Positions 53,194-60,907 of a DNA stretch of 64,000 bases are shown here, piece by piece. The notes beneath the pieces are model-generated. The model was not told the DNA's origin. It was given only the letters and a program-made list of their open reading frames with translations, and did not search any database. The translations under genes and the position numbers were made by a program. The stretch spans positions 1 through 64,000 of the forward strand of contig CANRSF010000011.1 in NCBI GenBank assembly GCA_947642445.1, given 5' to 3'. Position 1 is the stretch's first letter, and the number at the start of each line of letters is the position of its first letter. The DNA is from an uncultured Collinsella sp. Lineage in GTDB: Bacteria > Actinomycetota > Coriobacteriia > Coriobacteriales > Coriobacteriaceae.

Positions 53194-53420
53194 GCTGTTT
53201 CGCGGCGTGGCCGCGAAACCACGCGCCACTTTGGGCATGGAGGGCTAGCTGATTGTGGCCTTCTGCTGCCCCAGTGCTGTTTCGCGCTTTGCGCGAAACA
53301 TCGCAGCACTTTGGGCATAGTGGGGGAGTTGGTTGTCGCTGCCTTCTATCCCCTTGCTGTTTCGCGCCTTTGGCGCGAAAGGCGCAGTACTTTGGGCGTG
53401 GGGGCTGGCTTGCGGACTCA
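53194..53420. repeat. Three tandem 80-82-bp repeats, each with a GCTGTTTCGCG hairpin
   Basis: Units start at 53194, 53276 and 53356. Each begins GCTGTTTCGCG, folds as TTTCGCG(GC/C/CC)...complement...CGCGAAA with loop gtg or ttt, then has a conserved ACTTTGGGC about 12 nt further on. The inner stem bases differ between units but stay paired (compensatory changes). The last unit stops just before the 3' end of the ATPase gene (minus strand). Confidence 0.8.
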
Positions 53421-53426
53421 GATGAC

Positions 53427-54788
53427 CTAGAGAGATATGGGTGCAAACGAGAAATCGTTGTTGGGGTCGTCCTTTTCCATAAACTCATCGAGACAGAATG
53501 TCATATAGATTGGAACGTAAAGGATCTTGCCCTCTTTGCAAAGGTTTTCGTGGCTCAGCACAACGGCCTCGGGAATTTTGTACTCGCCCACACTCATCAA
53601 ACGGTCGAGGGCTGCATGTGCTCGAACTTTCTTGCCCGATTTGACTTCGATTGGGACAACATGCCCGCGGGCACCTTCGATTACAAAGTCGACTTCACCG
53701 ACCTCACGCGTTTGGTAGTACCACGTATCTGCTCCGAGGGCAACGAGTTCCTGTGCGACCACGTTCTCATAGAGGCCGCCGAGGTTGGGGGTTTTCATGT
53801 CAAGGTAGACGGCGCGTGCCGTGCTGCCGGGATACCGCGATGCGAGCATACCTGTATCGGACTCGTATAGTTTAAAGGCCGTCGTTTTCTCCGTCCTCTT
53901 GAGAGGGCTTCGTGCCTCCGTCACCTGGGGGACCATCAATCCAACGCCTGCGTTCACCAGCCATAGGAAATCCTGCTCGTATTTTTGAAGACGAGCTCCC
54001 TCGCCTAGAGACGAGACGATAAAGCGATGGGACTCCGCCTCAAGCTGAACGGGAATTTGCTCGAAAATGGAGCGAACGTTAAACGCTCGAGTCGATGCAT
54101 ATTTAGAGATATCGCTTTTGTACTGATCGACTAGCTGAATTTGAAGCTCACGCGTTCTCACGAGCGAATAGCCCGAATCGATATAGTTCTGAACGACCTC
54201 CGGCATGCCGCCGCAAACGATATAGGCTCTAAAGTTTTTGAGCATCGCCTCATGAATATAGTTTTCGACGGGACGTCTCTCGACAAGGCGGCTGCGAATA
54301 TCTGCAAGCACATTTTCGCTGACGCTGTTTGCCCAACAAAACTCTTCAAAATCCATCGGCCGCATAACAATGTGCTCGACATACCCTACCGGAAAAGAAG
54401 AGATCCCCTTAAACTCAGTCCCAAGCATAGACCCCGAGAAGACATAGCTAAAGCGTCCGTCCTCGACCAGCGCCTTCATAAGTGTAACGATCTGCGGATA
54501 CTCCTGAATCTCATCGACGAAGATAAGCGTGTCTCCTTCAACAAGCGGTGCATCCGCAAGAAGGGCCACACGGTTGATGAAGTCAATGGAGTTCTTAGCG
54601 CCAACAAGTACGTCTCTTGCCTCGGCATCAAGTAGCAGATTGACCTCATAATACGAAGCGTAGTTGCTCTTTCCAAACGCGCGAATCGCATAGCTCTTGC
54701 CAATCTGACGCGCACCGGTAACAAGCAGGGCCTTATGGGAGTTATTCTTCCAGCTCAAAAGCCTATCAGTGACCTTGCGGCGTAGCAT
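53427..54788 (-). CDS. AAA_14 / DUF4143-type ATPase with intact nuclease-like motif
   Basis: 453 aa; GAGGTG lies 7 nt before ATG 54788. P-loop domain with VTGARQIGKSYAIRAFG (Walker A about 22-30), Walker B TLIFVDEIQEYPQIV, and FSGSMLGTEF. DUF4143 C-terminal half (about 200-400): VCGGMPEVVQNYIDSG, then LGGLYENVVAQEL, EVDFVIEG and PIEVKSGKK, the E...D...ExK pattern of PD-(D/E)xK nuclease-like folds. That pattern is complete here, unlike in the paralogue at 10933-12285. Biological role unknown; such genes are common mobile accessory genes in gut bacteria. Codon use is A/T-richer than in neighbouring nifJ. Repeats lie on both sides. Confidence 0.88.
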   Translation of the reverse strand: MLRRKVTDRLLSWKNNSHKALLVTGARQIGKSYAIRAFGKSNYASYYEVNLLLDAEARDVLVGAKNSIDFINRVALLADAPLVEGDTLIFVDEIQEYPQIVTLMKALVEDGRFSYVFSGSMLGTEFKGISSFPVGYVEHIVMRPMDFEEFCWANSVSENVLADIRSRLVERRPVENYIHEAMLKNFRAYIVCGGMPEVVQNYIDSGYSLVRTRELQIQLVDQYKSDISKYASTRAFNVRSIFEQIPVQLEAESHRFIVSSLGEGARLQKYEQDFLWLVNAGVGLMVPQVTEARSPLKRTEKTTAFKLYESDTGMLASRYPGSTARAVYLDMKTPNLGGLYENVVAQELVALGADTWYYQTREVGEVDFVIEGARGHVVPIEVKSGKKVRAHAALDRLMSVGEYKIPEAVVLSHENLCKEGKILYVPIYMTFCLDEFMEKDDPNNDFSFAPISL

Positions 54789-54803
54789 TAAAACACCTCA
54801 TTG

Positions 54804-54889
54804 ACAAAAATTGGCAAATAGATTTGCCCCTAATCATACAAAAATTGACAAATAGATTTGCCCCTAATCATACAAAAATTGGCAAATAG
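54804..54889. repeat. 34-bp direct repeats in the ATPase promoter region
   Basis: Two full copies (54804-54837, 54838-54871; one mismatch) and an 18-bp partial third (54872-54889). Each copy contains the near-palindrome GGCAAATAGATTTGCC (G/A change in copy 2). They end 16 nt before the ATPase start and would cover its promoter. Confidence 0.85.
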
Positions 54890-54897
54890 CAAAGCTC

Positions 54898-55116
54898 ACT
54901 TAGGCCTCAAAGCCAGCGAGCCAGCACGGTACTTTGCGAAAAGGCTGGCGGCGCCGTTGTTGAGGGTGGCCAGGTTGGCAGTGGCGCCGTTAGCGTTCTC
55001 GGCTGCTTGGGCGCGCAGGAGCGAAAGGGCGTCGGCAGCGTTCATGCAGAAGCCGACGGTAAAGTTCCATACTGCGAACTCGCAGTCGCTTGCCGCGGGG
55101 TGAAGCGCGATCGGCT
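54898..55116 (-). pseudogene. Degenerate coding fragment, unrecognised
   Basis: An open minus-strand frame of 72 codons ends TGA (54898-54900) and is blocked upstream by TAG. It has G/C-ending codons and a protein-like composition (...FTVGFCMNAADALSLLRAQA, then AENANGATANLATLNNGAAS, ending LALRPK). There is no start codon near its beginning and no ribosome site before the internal ATG at 55047. It looks like the 3' remnant of a lost core-type gene. Family not recognised. Confidence 0.35.
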
Positions 55117-55119
55117 ATC

Positions 55120-55480
55120 CCTTATGTTGGATGAAAAGCCCCATGTTTTTGCAGGGGTGCATACTCGTCAAATTAATGTATAGAATCGCGTATAGTGCGA
55201 GTAAGATATTGCGCTGTCCGTTTTGTGTTTAGCAAAGATATAGTTTGCATAATCTGGTCTAATCCCTGCTCTATTTAAATAAAGTTGCACGTAAATGGCG
55301 TAGATATGCCTGAACTGGGCTTCTTTACGCTGAGCGGGTAAAATCGACCGTTCGCCGCTTAGGTATTTTCAAAATGAATAAAATGAGCGATAAAGAGAAT
55401 ATAAACCTTAATAAACTCGCGTATCGCACGGACGCGGGTTATTAATGGGTTGTAGGCCTTTTACAGAAAGGATTCCAGCA
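55120..55480. other. Gene-free A/T-rich region upstream of carbamate kinase
   Basis: No ORF on either strand. It is A/T-rich with possible promoter elements (TATAGT near 55193, TTTGCATAATCT near 55250) and a weak stem around CTCGCG/CGCGGG (55418-55437) just before the arcC leader. Probably holds the arcC promoter; no specific regulator site recognised. Confidence 0.4.
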
Positions 55481-56443
55481 ATGTCTAAGCCTCTTGGCAA
55501 GCCCGATCGTATTGTCGTCGCCCTCGGCGGCAACGCCCTCGGCAACAACCCCGTCGAGCAGATCGAGGCCGTGAGCAACACCGCCCACGCTCTCCTTGGT
55601 CTTATCGAGCAGGGCAACGAGATCATTATCACCCACGGCAACGGCCCGCAGGTCGGCATGATCCAGAACGCCTTCGCCGCTGCCCACGATGCCATCGGTA
55701 CCCCCGAGATGCCGCTGCCCGAGTGCGGCGCCATGTCCCAGGGCTACATCGGCTACCACCTGCAGCAGGGCATCGGCCGCGAGATGCACAAGCGCTATAA
55801 GCGTTGGCACGCCGCCACCGTCGTCACCCAGATCGAGTGCGATCCCGACGATCCCGCGTTCAAGAATCCGACCAAGCCGATCGGCCCCTTCTACACCGAG
55901 GAGCAGGCCAAGGAGTTCATGGCCGAGGATCCCTCCAAGGTCTTCGTCGAGGATTCCGGCCGCGGCTGGCGTCGCGTCGTCGCTTCCCCCGATCCCAAGA
56001 AGATCGTCGAGGCTGACTCCATCCTCAACCTGCTCGACAACGAGTTCATCGTCATCGCCTGCGGTGGCGGCGGCATCCCCGTCGTCCGCGACTACGAGAA
56101 CAAGGGCTGCTACAAGGGCGTTCCCGCCGTCATCGACAAGGACCTGGGCGGCGAGCTGCTGGCCGAGGACTGCGATGCCGACGTCCTGTTCCTGCTGACC
56201 GCCGTCGAGCACGTCGCCATCAACTTCGGCAAGCCCAACCAGGAGGAGCTCGAGGACCTTACCGCCGACGAGGCCGAGCGCCTGGCCGACGAGGGCCAGT
56301 TCGGCAAGGGCTCCATGGAGCCCAAGGTCCGCGCTGCCATCAAGTTCGCCCGTTCCCGCAAGGGCCGCACCTGCATCATCGGCGCCCTGGACAAGGCCGC
56401 CGAGACCATGGCCGGCCTCTCCGGCACCCGCATCCACGAGTAG
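55481..56443 (+). CDS. arcC: Carbamate kinase
   Basis: 320 aa from ATG 55481 with AGAAAGGA upstream; an in-frame ATG 36 nt earlier lacks a site. It starts RIVVALGGNALGNNP and has HGNGPQVGMI, the family's carbamate-binding region, then GRGWRRVVASPDPK, CGGGGIPVV, IDKDLGGELLAEDCDADVLF in adjoining parts, and a C-terminal FARSRKGRTCIIG. It makes ATP from carbamoyl phosphate and ADP (or the reverse). No arcA, arcB or other carbamoyl-phosphate-forming enzyme is in the window, so the feeding pathway (arginine, agmatine, purine/ureide) is unknown. A terminator follows. Confidence 0.96.
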   Translation: MSKPLGKPDRIVVALGGNALGNNPVEQIEAVSNTAHALLGLIEQGNEIIITHGNGPQVGMIQNAFAAAHDAIGTPEMPLPECGAMSQGYIGYHLQQGIGREMHKRYKRWHAATVVTQIECDPDDPAFKNPTKPIGPFYTEEQAKEFMAEDPSKVFVEDSGRGWRRVVASPDPKKIVEADSILNLLDNEFIVIACGGGGIPVVRDYENKGCYKGVPAVIDKDLGGELLAEDCDADVLFLLTAVEHVAINFGKPNQEELEDLTADEAERLADEGQFGKGSMEPKVRAAIKFARSRKGRTCIIGALDKAAETMAGLSGTRIHE

Positions 56444-56508
56444 CCTCTACTCTGTTGCCTCTCCCGTGGGCGCCAGGCAAAGCGCCCACAAACTAGCCTC
56501 TCTTCATG

Positions 56509-56541
56509 AGCCCCGCAGTCCGCTCCGACTACGGGGCTTTT
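56509..56541 (+). terminator. Terminator of arcC
   Basis: AGCCCCG-C-AGTC (56509-56520) / GACT-A-CGGGGCT (56527-56538), one internal mismatch, then TTTG. An additional GTGGGCGC/GCGCCCAC hairpin lies at 56466-56489. Confidence 0.8.
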
Positions 56542-56550
56542 GCTATTCAC

Positions 56551-56582
56551 CTAGTCATTGGGGACATTCTTAAACGACTAGT
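56551..56582. repeat. CTAGTC-GGGGACATTCTTAAAC-GACTAG repeat overlapping the C39 gene stop
   Basis: CTAGTC (56551-56556) and GACTAG (56576-56581) flank GGGGACATTCTTAAAC. A single unit of the family at 19424 and 23103. The CTAGT end supplies the TAG stop of the minus-strand peptidase gene (56578-56580). Confidence 0.75.
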
Positions 56583-57579
56583 AGTAGGCCCACATGGCTT
56601 CGACTTCGTTAAGGACCTCTACGACGCCCCAGCGACGGGCGCTGCGGCTGGCCGAGTTGGGGTCGTAGACGCCAATCTGGTTGGCATCGTCGATGCCGTA
56701 GAGCACGATGTAGTGGCCTACGTTGGTAAACGTATCGGGGCGCACTGCGGCGATAACGGGCGCACCCGCGCGAAGTGCTTGGGTAATCGATTCGCGATCG
56801 TTATAGAGCTGTGTTCCGTTGAGTCCCAGCTGCCACGGACCGCCTGTCATAAACGACCACTCGGTGGCACCAGTGGGGGCGTAGTTGCCGGCTTCGGCCA
56901 GTGTGCATATATCGACCGGCGTCTTATCGGTGTGGCCGGTCTTAAAGATATAGACCATGGTGAGGCAAGTGGGGCCGCAAGCGTTTTCGCGAATAGTGCC
57001 ACCGGCATAGGGCAGCTCCGACCATGCGGGGTCAATTTGGTAGATGTGGGGCATGGTGCCAGCCTGCCATTGCGAGCGTGGGGCCGAGAACGCAAAGGAG
57101 TAACCGGGCGCGACGGGAGCTTTAAGCAGCTTGTCCTCGGCAGTGGGCTCAAGACCGGCTGATCCGTGGGAGATACAGGATCCCAAAAGCACAAAGACGA
57201 GGCAGGCGGCAATGGAGCAAAGCGCAAGGCGTAGGCGGCGGGCCGGAAGCACGTGGCTTGTGGTATGCGACGCGGGGTGAGGGGCGGAATTGCCGCGATC
57301 GCGTTGAGGTCGCGAAAAGGAGCGTTTAACGTAGTAGTCGGTCTTACGGCGATCGTAGCGGCGCGGCTGCGATATGTCGGTCTGACGTTGGCGTGTGCTC
57401 GTACTCACGCGGTCTGACTGTTGCACGGTACGGCTTTGTTGCCGAGAAGAAGCCCCGGGCTGCTCTTGGGGGCGCTGCTGGTTGCCGTTGTCGGAGGTGC
57501 TTCTGGGCGTTGGCGTGGTGCGGCCGGCAAGGCGCACGCTTTGTGGCCGTTGGTCGCCGTCATTGTATCCGTATGCCAT
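56578..57579 (-). CDS. Membrane-anchored C39-like cysteine peptidase
   Basis: 333 aa from ATG 57579 (AAGGTG 5 nt upstream; the GTG three codons earlier overlaps that site). Residues 1-105 are a Gln/Arg/Ser-rich cytoplasmic tail; a transmembrane helix follows (about 113-133, LALCSIAACLVFVLLGSC). The extracytoplasmic domain (about 165-333) is a papain-like C39-type fold with catalytic Cys in ENACGPTCLTMVY, His in NVGHYIVLYG and Asp in GVYDPNS. There is no ABC transporter domain, so it is not a bacteriocin-export peptidase. Proteolysis or wall-peptide cleavage outside the cell is likely, substrate unknown. Monocistronic, convergent with arcC. Confidence 0.85.
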   Translation of the reverse strand: MAYGYNDGDQRPQSVRLAGRTTPTPRSTSDNGNQQRPQEQPGASSRQQSRTVQQSDRVSTSTRQRQTDISQPRRYDRRKTDYYVKRSFSRPQRDRGNSAPHPASHTTSHVLPARRLRLALCSIAACLVFVLLGSCISHGSAGLEPTAEDKLLKAPVAPGYSFAFSAPRSQWQAGTMPHIYQIDPAWSELPYAGGTIRENACGPTCLTMVYIFKTGHTDKTPVDICTLAEAGNYAPTGATEWSFMTGGPWQLGLNGTQLYNDRESITQALRAGAPVIAAVRPDTFTNVGHYIVLYGIDDANQIGVYDPNSASRSARRWGVVEVLNEVEAMWAYY

Positions 57580-57935
57580 TCGAATCACCTTGCCTCGTGT
57601 GTAACTTGTCTATCCTACATAAAAAGATGCGCGACACATGGGTATGTGCGCCAAAAGCTTGACAAATGGTATGAACGTTGCCGCGCCGCGCGCCAAGCGT
57701 CACGGCAACAGGTATTCAAAAGCAGACAAGATGAAAGCGTCCAAGACGAATGACGTCTCCCGCCGTTCGTCCCAAAAACGGTGCCGCTCGTTTTGCAGTT
57801 CTGCCTTCGGTCGAGCCACAAGCGGCGCTGCTGTGCCAAGGCCGTATTGTAAAGCCACGAAATAAAAGCGCGCGGCAAAACAGACCGCGCAAGGGGTGAC
57901 GCCAAAGAGGCGTCAATAAGGAAAGGAGGGGAACA
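57580..57935. other. Divergent promoter region of peptidase and permease genes
   Basis: About 350 bp without a supported gene. A TTGACA (57659-57664) has no good -10 partner. The permease leader contains two hairpins: GCGCGG/CCGCGC (57870-57890) and TGACGCC-AAAGA-GGCGTCA (57897-57915), the latter 6 nt before the ribosome site AAAGGAGG. Several short basic ORFs here look non-coding. Confidence 0.4.
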
Positions 57936-59387
57936 ATGGCGGACAAGAACGCAGAAGTTGCAGTCGAAGGTAACGGCGGCATGAAGAAAACGCTTTCGCT
58001 CTGGAACTTCTTCACCATCGGTTTCGGTGCCATCATCGGTACCGGTTGGGTTCTGCAGGTCGGCGACTGGATGGTCGTGGGCGGCGGTCCCGTTCCCGCT
58101 ATGATCGCATTCCTCTTGGGTGCAATCTTCCTCGTGCCCGTCGGAGCTGTTTTCGGTGAGCTCACGGCTGCTATCCCCATCTCGGGCGGCATCGTCGAGT
58201 ATGTCGATCGTAGCTTTGGCCGTACGATGAGCTACATCACCGGCTGGCTCCTGGCCCTGGGCAACGGCATCCTGTGCCCGTGGGAGGCCATCGCCATCTC
58301 GACCCTTGTGTCCGAGATGTTCGGCAGCCTGCCCGGCCTTGAGTGGCTGCGCGCCGTCAAGCTCTACACCATCCTGGGCGCCGACGTTTACCTGTTCCCG
58401 ACGCTGATCGCGCTCGGCTTTGCAACCTACGTCATCTTCCTCAACTTCCGCGGTGCCAGCTCGGCCGCCAAGCTGCAGGCCTTCCTGACCAAGGCCCTGC
58501 TCTGCGGCATGCTGCTCGCCATGGGCGTCTCGCTGTTCACCGGCTCGCCGGACAACGCCATGCCCGTGTTCTCCCAGGTCACCGGTGCTGGTGGCGGCAA
58601 GCCCGCTACCGAGGGCACCAGCCTGTTCGCCGGTATCGTTTCGGTCCTGGTTCTGACCCCGTTCTTCTACGCCGGCTTCGACACCATTCCTCAGCAGGCT
58701 GAGGAAGCAGCCGAGGGCCTCAACTGGAACAAGTTCGGTAAGATCATCTCCTTGGCCCTGCTGGCCGCCGGCGGCTTCTACATGGTCTGCATCTACTCGT
58801 TCGGCACCATTCTCGACTGGCATGAGTTTGTTAAGAGCCCGGTTCCCGCGCTTGCCTGCCTCAAGGGTATCAACATGCTCCTGTACCTGGCCATGCTCGT
58901 CATCGCCACGCTTGGACCCATGGGTCCGATGAACTCCTTCTACGGCGCCACGAGCCGCATCATGCTCGCCATGGGCCGCAAGGGCCAGCTGCCCGAGAAG
59001 TTCGCCGAGGTCGATCCCAAGTCCGGCGCTCCCAAGCTCGCCTGCGCCGTTCTGGGCGTCATCACCGTCATCGGTCCGTTCCTGGGCAAGAACATGCTCA
59101 TCCCTCTGACCAACGTGTCGGCTCTCGCCTTCATCTTCTCCTGCGGCATGGTCGCCCTCGCTTGCCTGCGCATGCGCTTCACCGAGCCCGACCTGCCTCG
59201 TCCCTACGAGGTGCCCGGCGGCAAGTTTGGCATCAGCCTCGCTGTCGCTGCCTGCGCCGTCATCATTGGCCTGCTCGTGGTCCCGTTCTCTCCCGCCTCC
59301 CTCAACATGGTGGAGTGGAGCATCGTGATCGGCTGGCTGGCCGTTGGCCTGGCCCTCATGGCCTTCACCAATTCCCGCAAAAAATAA
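57936..59387 (+). CDS. APC-family amino-acid permease
   Basis: 483 aa; GGAAAGGAGGGG precedes ATG. About twelve hydrophobic helices, with the APC signature near helix 1 (FFTIGFGAIIGTGWVLQVGD) and the conserved GELTAAIPISGGIVEYVDR. Further motifs include QQAEEAAEGL and LGPMGPMNSFYGATSRIMLA. It should import an amino acid or amine by proton symport or exchange; substrate not decidable. The amidohydrolase gene follows after 131 nt with a hairpin in between, suggesting a shared pathway for a transported peptide-like or ureide compound. Confidence 0.92.
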   Translation: MADKNAEVAVEGNGGMKKTLSLWNFFTIGFGAIIGTGWVLQVGDWMVVGGGPVPAMIAFLLGAIFLVPVGAVFGELTAAIPISGGIVEYVDRSFGRTMSYITGWLLALGNGILCPWEAIAISTLVSEMFGSLPGLEWLRAVKLYTILGADVYLFPTLIALGFATYVIFLNFRGASSAAKLQAFLTKALLCGMLLAMGVSLFTGSPDNAMPVFSQVTGAGGGKPATEGTSLFAGIVSVLVLTPFFYAGFDTIPQQAEEAAEGLNWNKFGKIISLALLAAGGFYMVCIYSFGTILDWHEFVKSPVPALACLKGINMLLYLAMLVIATLGPMGPMNSFYGATSRIMLAMGRKGQLPEKFAEVDPKSGAPKLACAVLGVITVIGPFLGKNMLIPLTNVSALAFIFSCGMVALACLRMRFTEPDLPRPYEVPGGKFGISLAVAACAVIIGLLVVPFSPASLNMVEWSIVIGWLAVGLALMAFTNSRKK

Positions 59388-59407
59388 CGCCTAGCCGGGG
59401 CGGATCG

Positions 59408-59436
59408 GGTGCGCGGACCCCTCTCTTCCGCGCACC
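59408..59436 (+). terminator. Hairpin between permease and amidohydrolase genes
   Basis: Perfect 10-bp stem GGTGCGCGGA (59408-59417) / TCCGCGCACC (59427-59436), 9-nt loop, no T-tract; may be a processing or partial termination site. Confidence 0.4.
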
Positions 59437-59518
59437 GAACCCGGCACCACTTGGGTAGCTTTGTGAGGCCATAACCCAACATGGCCTCGCCCACTATATG
59501 GATCCATAAGGAGGAACC

Positions 59519-60796
59519 ATGTCCACTAAGTACGCAATCGTTGGCGGCAAGCTCATCGACGGTACCGGTGCCGAGCCGGTCGAGAACTCCCTCGTTCTCG
59601 TCGACGACAACGGCAAGATCGAGTATGCCGGTGCTATGCAGGACCTTCCCGAGGGCGTTGAGGTCATCGACGCCGCCGGCAAGACCGTCCTTCCCGGCCT
59701 GATCGACACCCACCTGCACTTCTCGGGCAACCTGACCGACGATGACACCGACTGGGTCATGCAGCCGCTCCTCGAGAAGCAGGCCGTCGCCGTCAAGCAG
59801 GCCTACGACTGCCTCACCCACGGCCTCACCACCGTCTGCGAGATCGGCCGCTTTGGTATCCAGATTCGCGACTGCATCGACAAGGGCGTCTTCAAGGGCC
59901 CGCGCGTTCTGGCCACTGGTCTTGGCTTCTGCCGCGTTGCCGGTCACGGTGACTCCCACCACTGCACCCAGGAGCTCAACAAGGAATCCCATCCCTGGGG
60001 CGACCAGGTCGATGGTCCTTGGGATCTGCGCAAGGCCGTCCGTCGTCGCCTGCGCGAGAACCCCGATGCCATCAAGATCTGGGCTACCGGTGGCGGCATC
60101 TGGCGTTGGGATTCCGGTCGCGACCAGCACTATTGCTCCGAGGAGATCCAGGCCGTGGTCGAAGAGGCAAAGATGGTCGGCATCCCCGTGTGGAGTCACT
60201 GCTACAACAACCACGCCGCCGCCTACGACTCCGTTCGCTTTGGCTGCGAGCAGCTGATTCACGGCTTCGATATCGATGAGCGCACCATGGACCTCATGGC
60301 CGAGCAGGGCACCTTCTTCACCCCGACGATCGCCTTCCTGCCCACCTGGTACGCCACCTATCCGCCCGTCTACGTCCCCGAGCTGCACGACAAGTACGAG
60401 GGCACCCTGGTCGAGAAGGAGCTGCAGCGCAACTACGACTGCCTGCGCGAGGCCAAGAAGCGCGGCGTCGTCATGACGATCGGCTCCGACTCCTTCTCCT
60501 TCGTCACCCCGTACGGCACCTGCTCCATCGAGGAGATGTACGAGTTCGTCGACAAGATCGGCTTCACTCCGGTCGAGACCATCACCTGCGCCACCCTCAA
60601 CGGTGCCAAGATGTGCCACATCGAGGACGAGACTGGTTCCATCGAGGCCGGCAAGTGCGCCGACCTGCTGGTTGTCAACGGTGACGTCGCCGCCGACATC
60701 CACGTGCTCAACACCGACAACATGGACGTCATCATGAAGGATGGCTGGATCGTCGAGGCTGGCACTTTTGGTGAGGCTAACAAATACAGCGCCTAA
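59519..60796 (+). CDS. Metal-dependent amidohydrolase
   Basis: 425 aa; AAGGAGGAACC precedes ATG. Imidazolonepropionase/Xaa-Pro-dipeptidase-like amidohydrolase: N-terminal beta domain (IVGGKLIDGTGAEPVENS), metal motif PGLIDTHLHF (HxH), lysine in AIKIWATGGG (bridging residue), His in WSHCYNNHAA and LIHGFDID, Asp in GSDSFSF, and C-terminal GSIEAGKCADLLVVNGDV. It hydrolyses a C-N bond in a cyclic amide or dipeptide; the exact substrate cannot be read. Follows the APC permease and is closed by a terminator, so the pair probably takes up and degrades one compound. Confidence 0.9.
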   Translation: MSTKYAIVGGKLIDGTGAEPVENSLVLVDDNGKIEYAGAMQDLPEGVEVIDAAGKTVLPGLIDTHLHFSGNLTDDDTDWVMQPLLEKQAVAVKQAYDCLTHGLTTVCEIGRFGIQIRDCIDKGVFKGPRVLATGLGFCRVAGHGDSHHCTQELNKESHPWGDQVDGPWDLRKAVRRRLRENPDAIKIWATGGGIWRWDSGRDQHYCSEEIQAVVEEAKMVGIPVWSHCYNNHAAAYDSVRFGCEQLIHGFDIDERTMDLMAEQGTFFTPTIAFLPTWYATYPPVYVPELHDKYEGTLVEKELQRNYDCLREAKKRGVVMTIGSDSFSFVTPYGTCSIEEMYEFVDKIGFTPVETITCATLNGAKMCHIEDETGSIEAGKCADLLVVNGDVAADIHVLNTDNMDVIMKDGWIVEAGTFGEANKYSA

Positions 60797-60854
60797 GATA
60801 CCGTTTGTCGATGGCTTGATGTAAAACACAGTTTTTGATTGCATAATGCAATGG

Positions 60855-60880
60855 AGAGGGTCGCTTGCGGCCCTCTTTAT
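60855..60880 (+). terminator. Terminator of the amidohydrolase unit
   Basis: AGAGGG-T-CGC (60855-60864) pairs with GCG-G-CCCTCT (60867-60876, one T-G), then TTAT. Confidence 0.75.
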
Positions 60881-60907
60881 TGCTATGGGTGCTAAGGACA
60901 AGAGGGG

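Noticed and set aside
53194-53420. CRISPR-like repeats before the ATPase gene
   Set aside because: Three hairpin units with an 80-bp period and partly conserved spacers; no cas genes and no constant 25-35-bp repeat.
57615-58823. Minus-strand gene antisense to the APC permease
   Set aside because: It overlaps a clear permease gene, lacks a ribosome site and encodes no recognisable protein.
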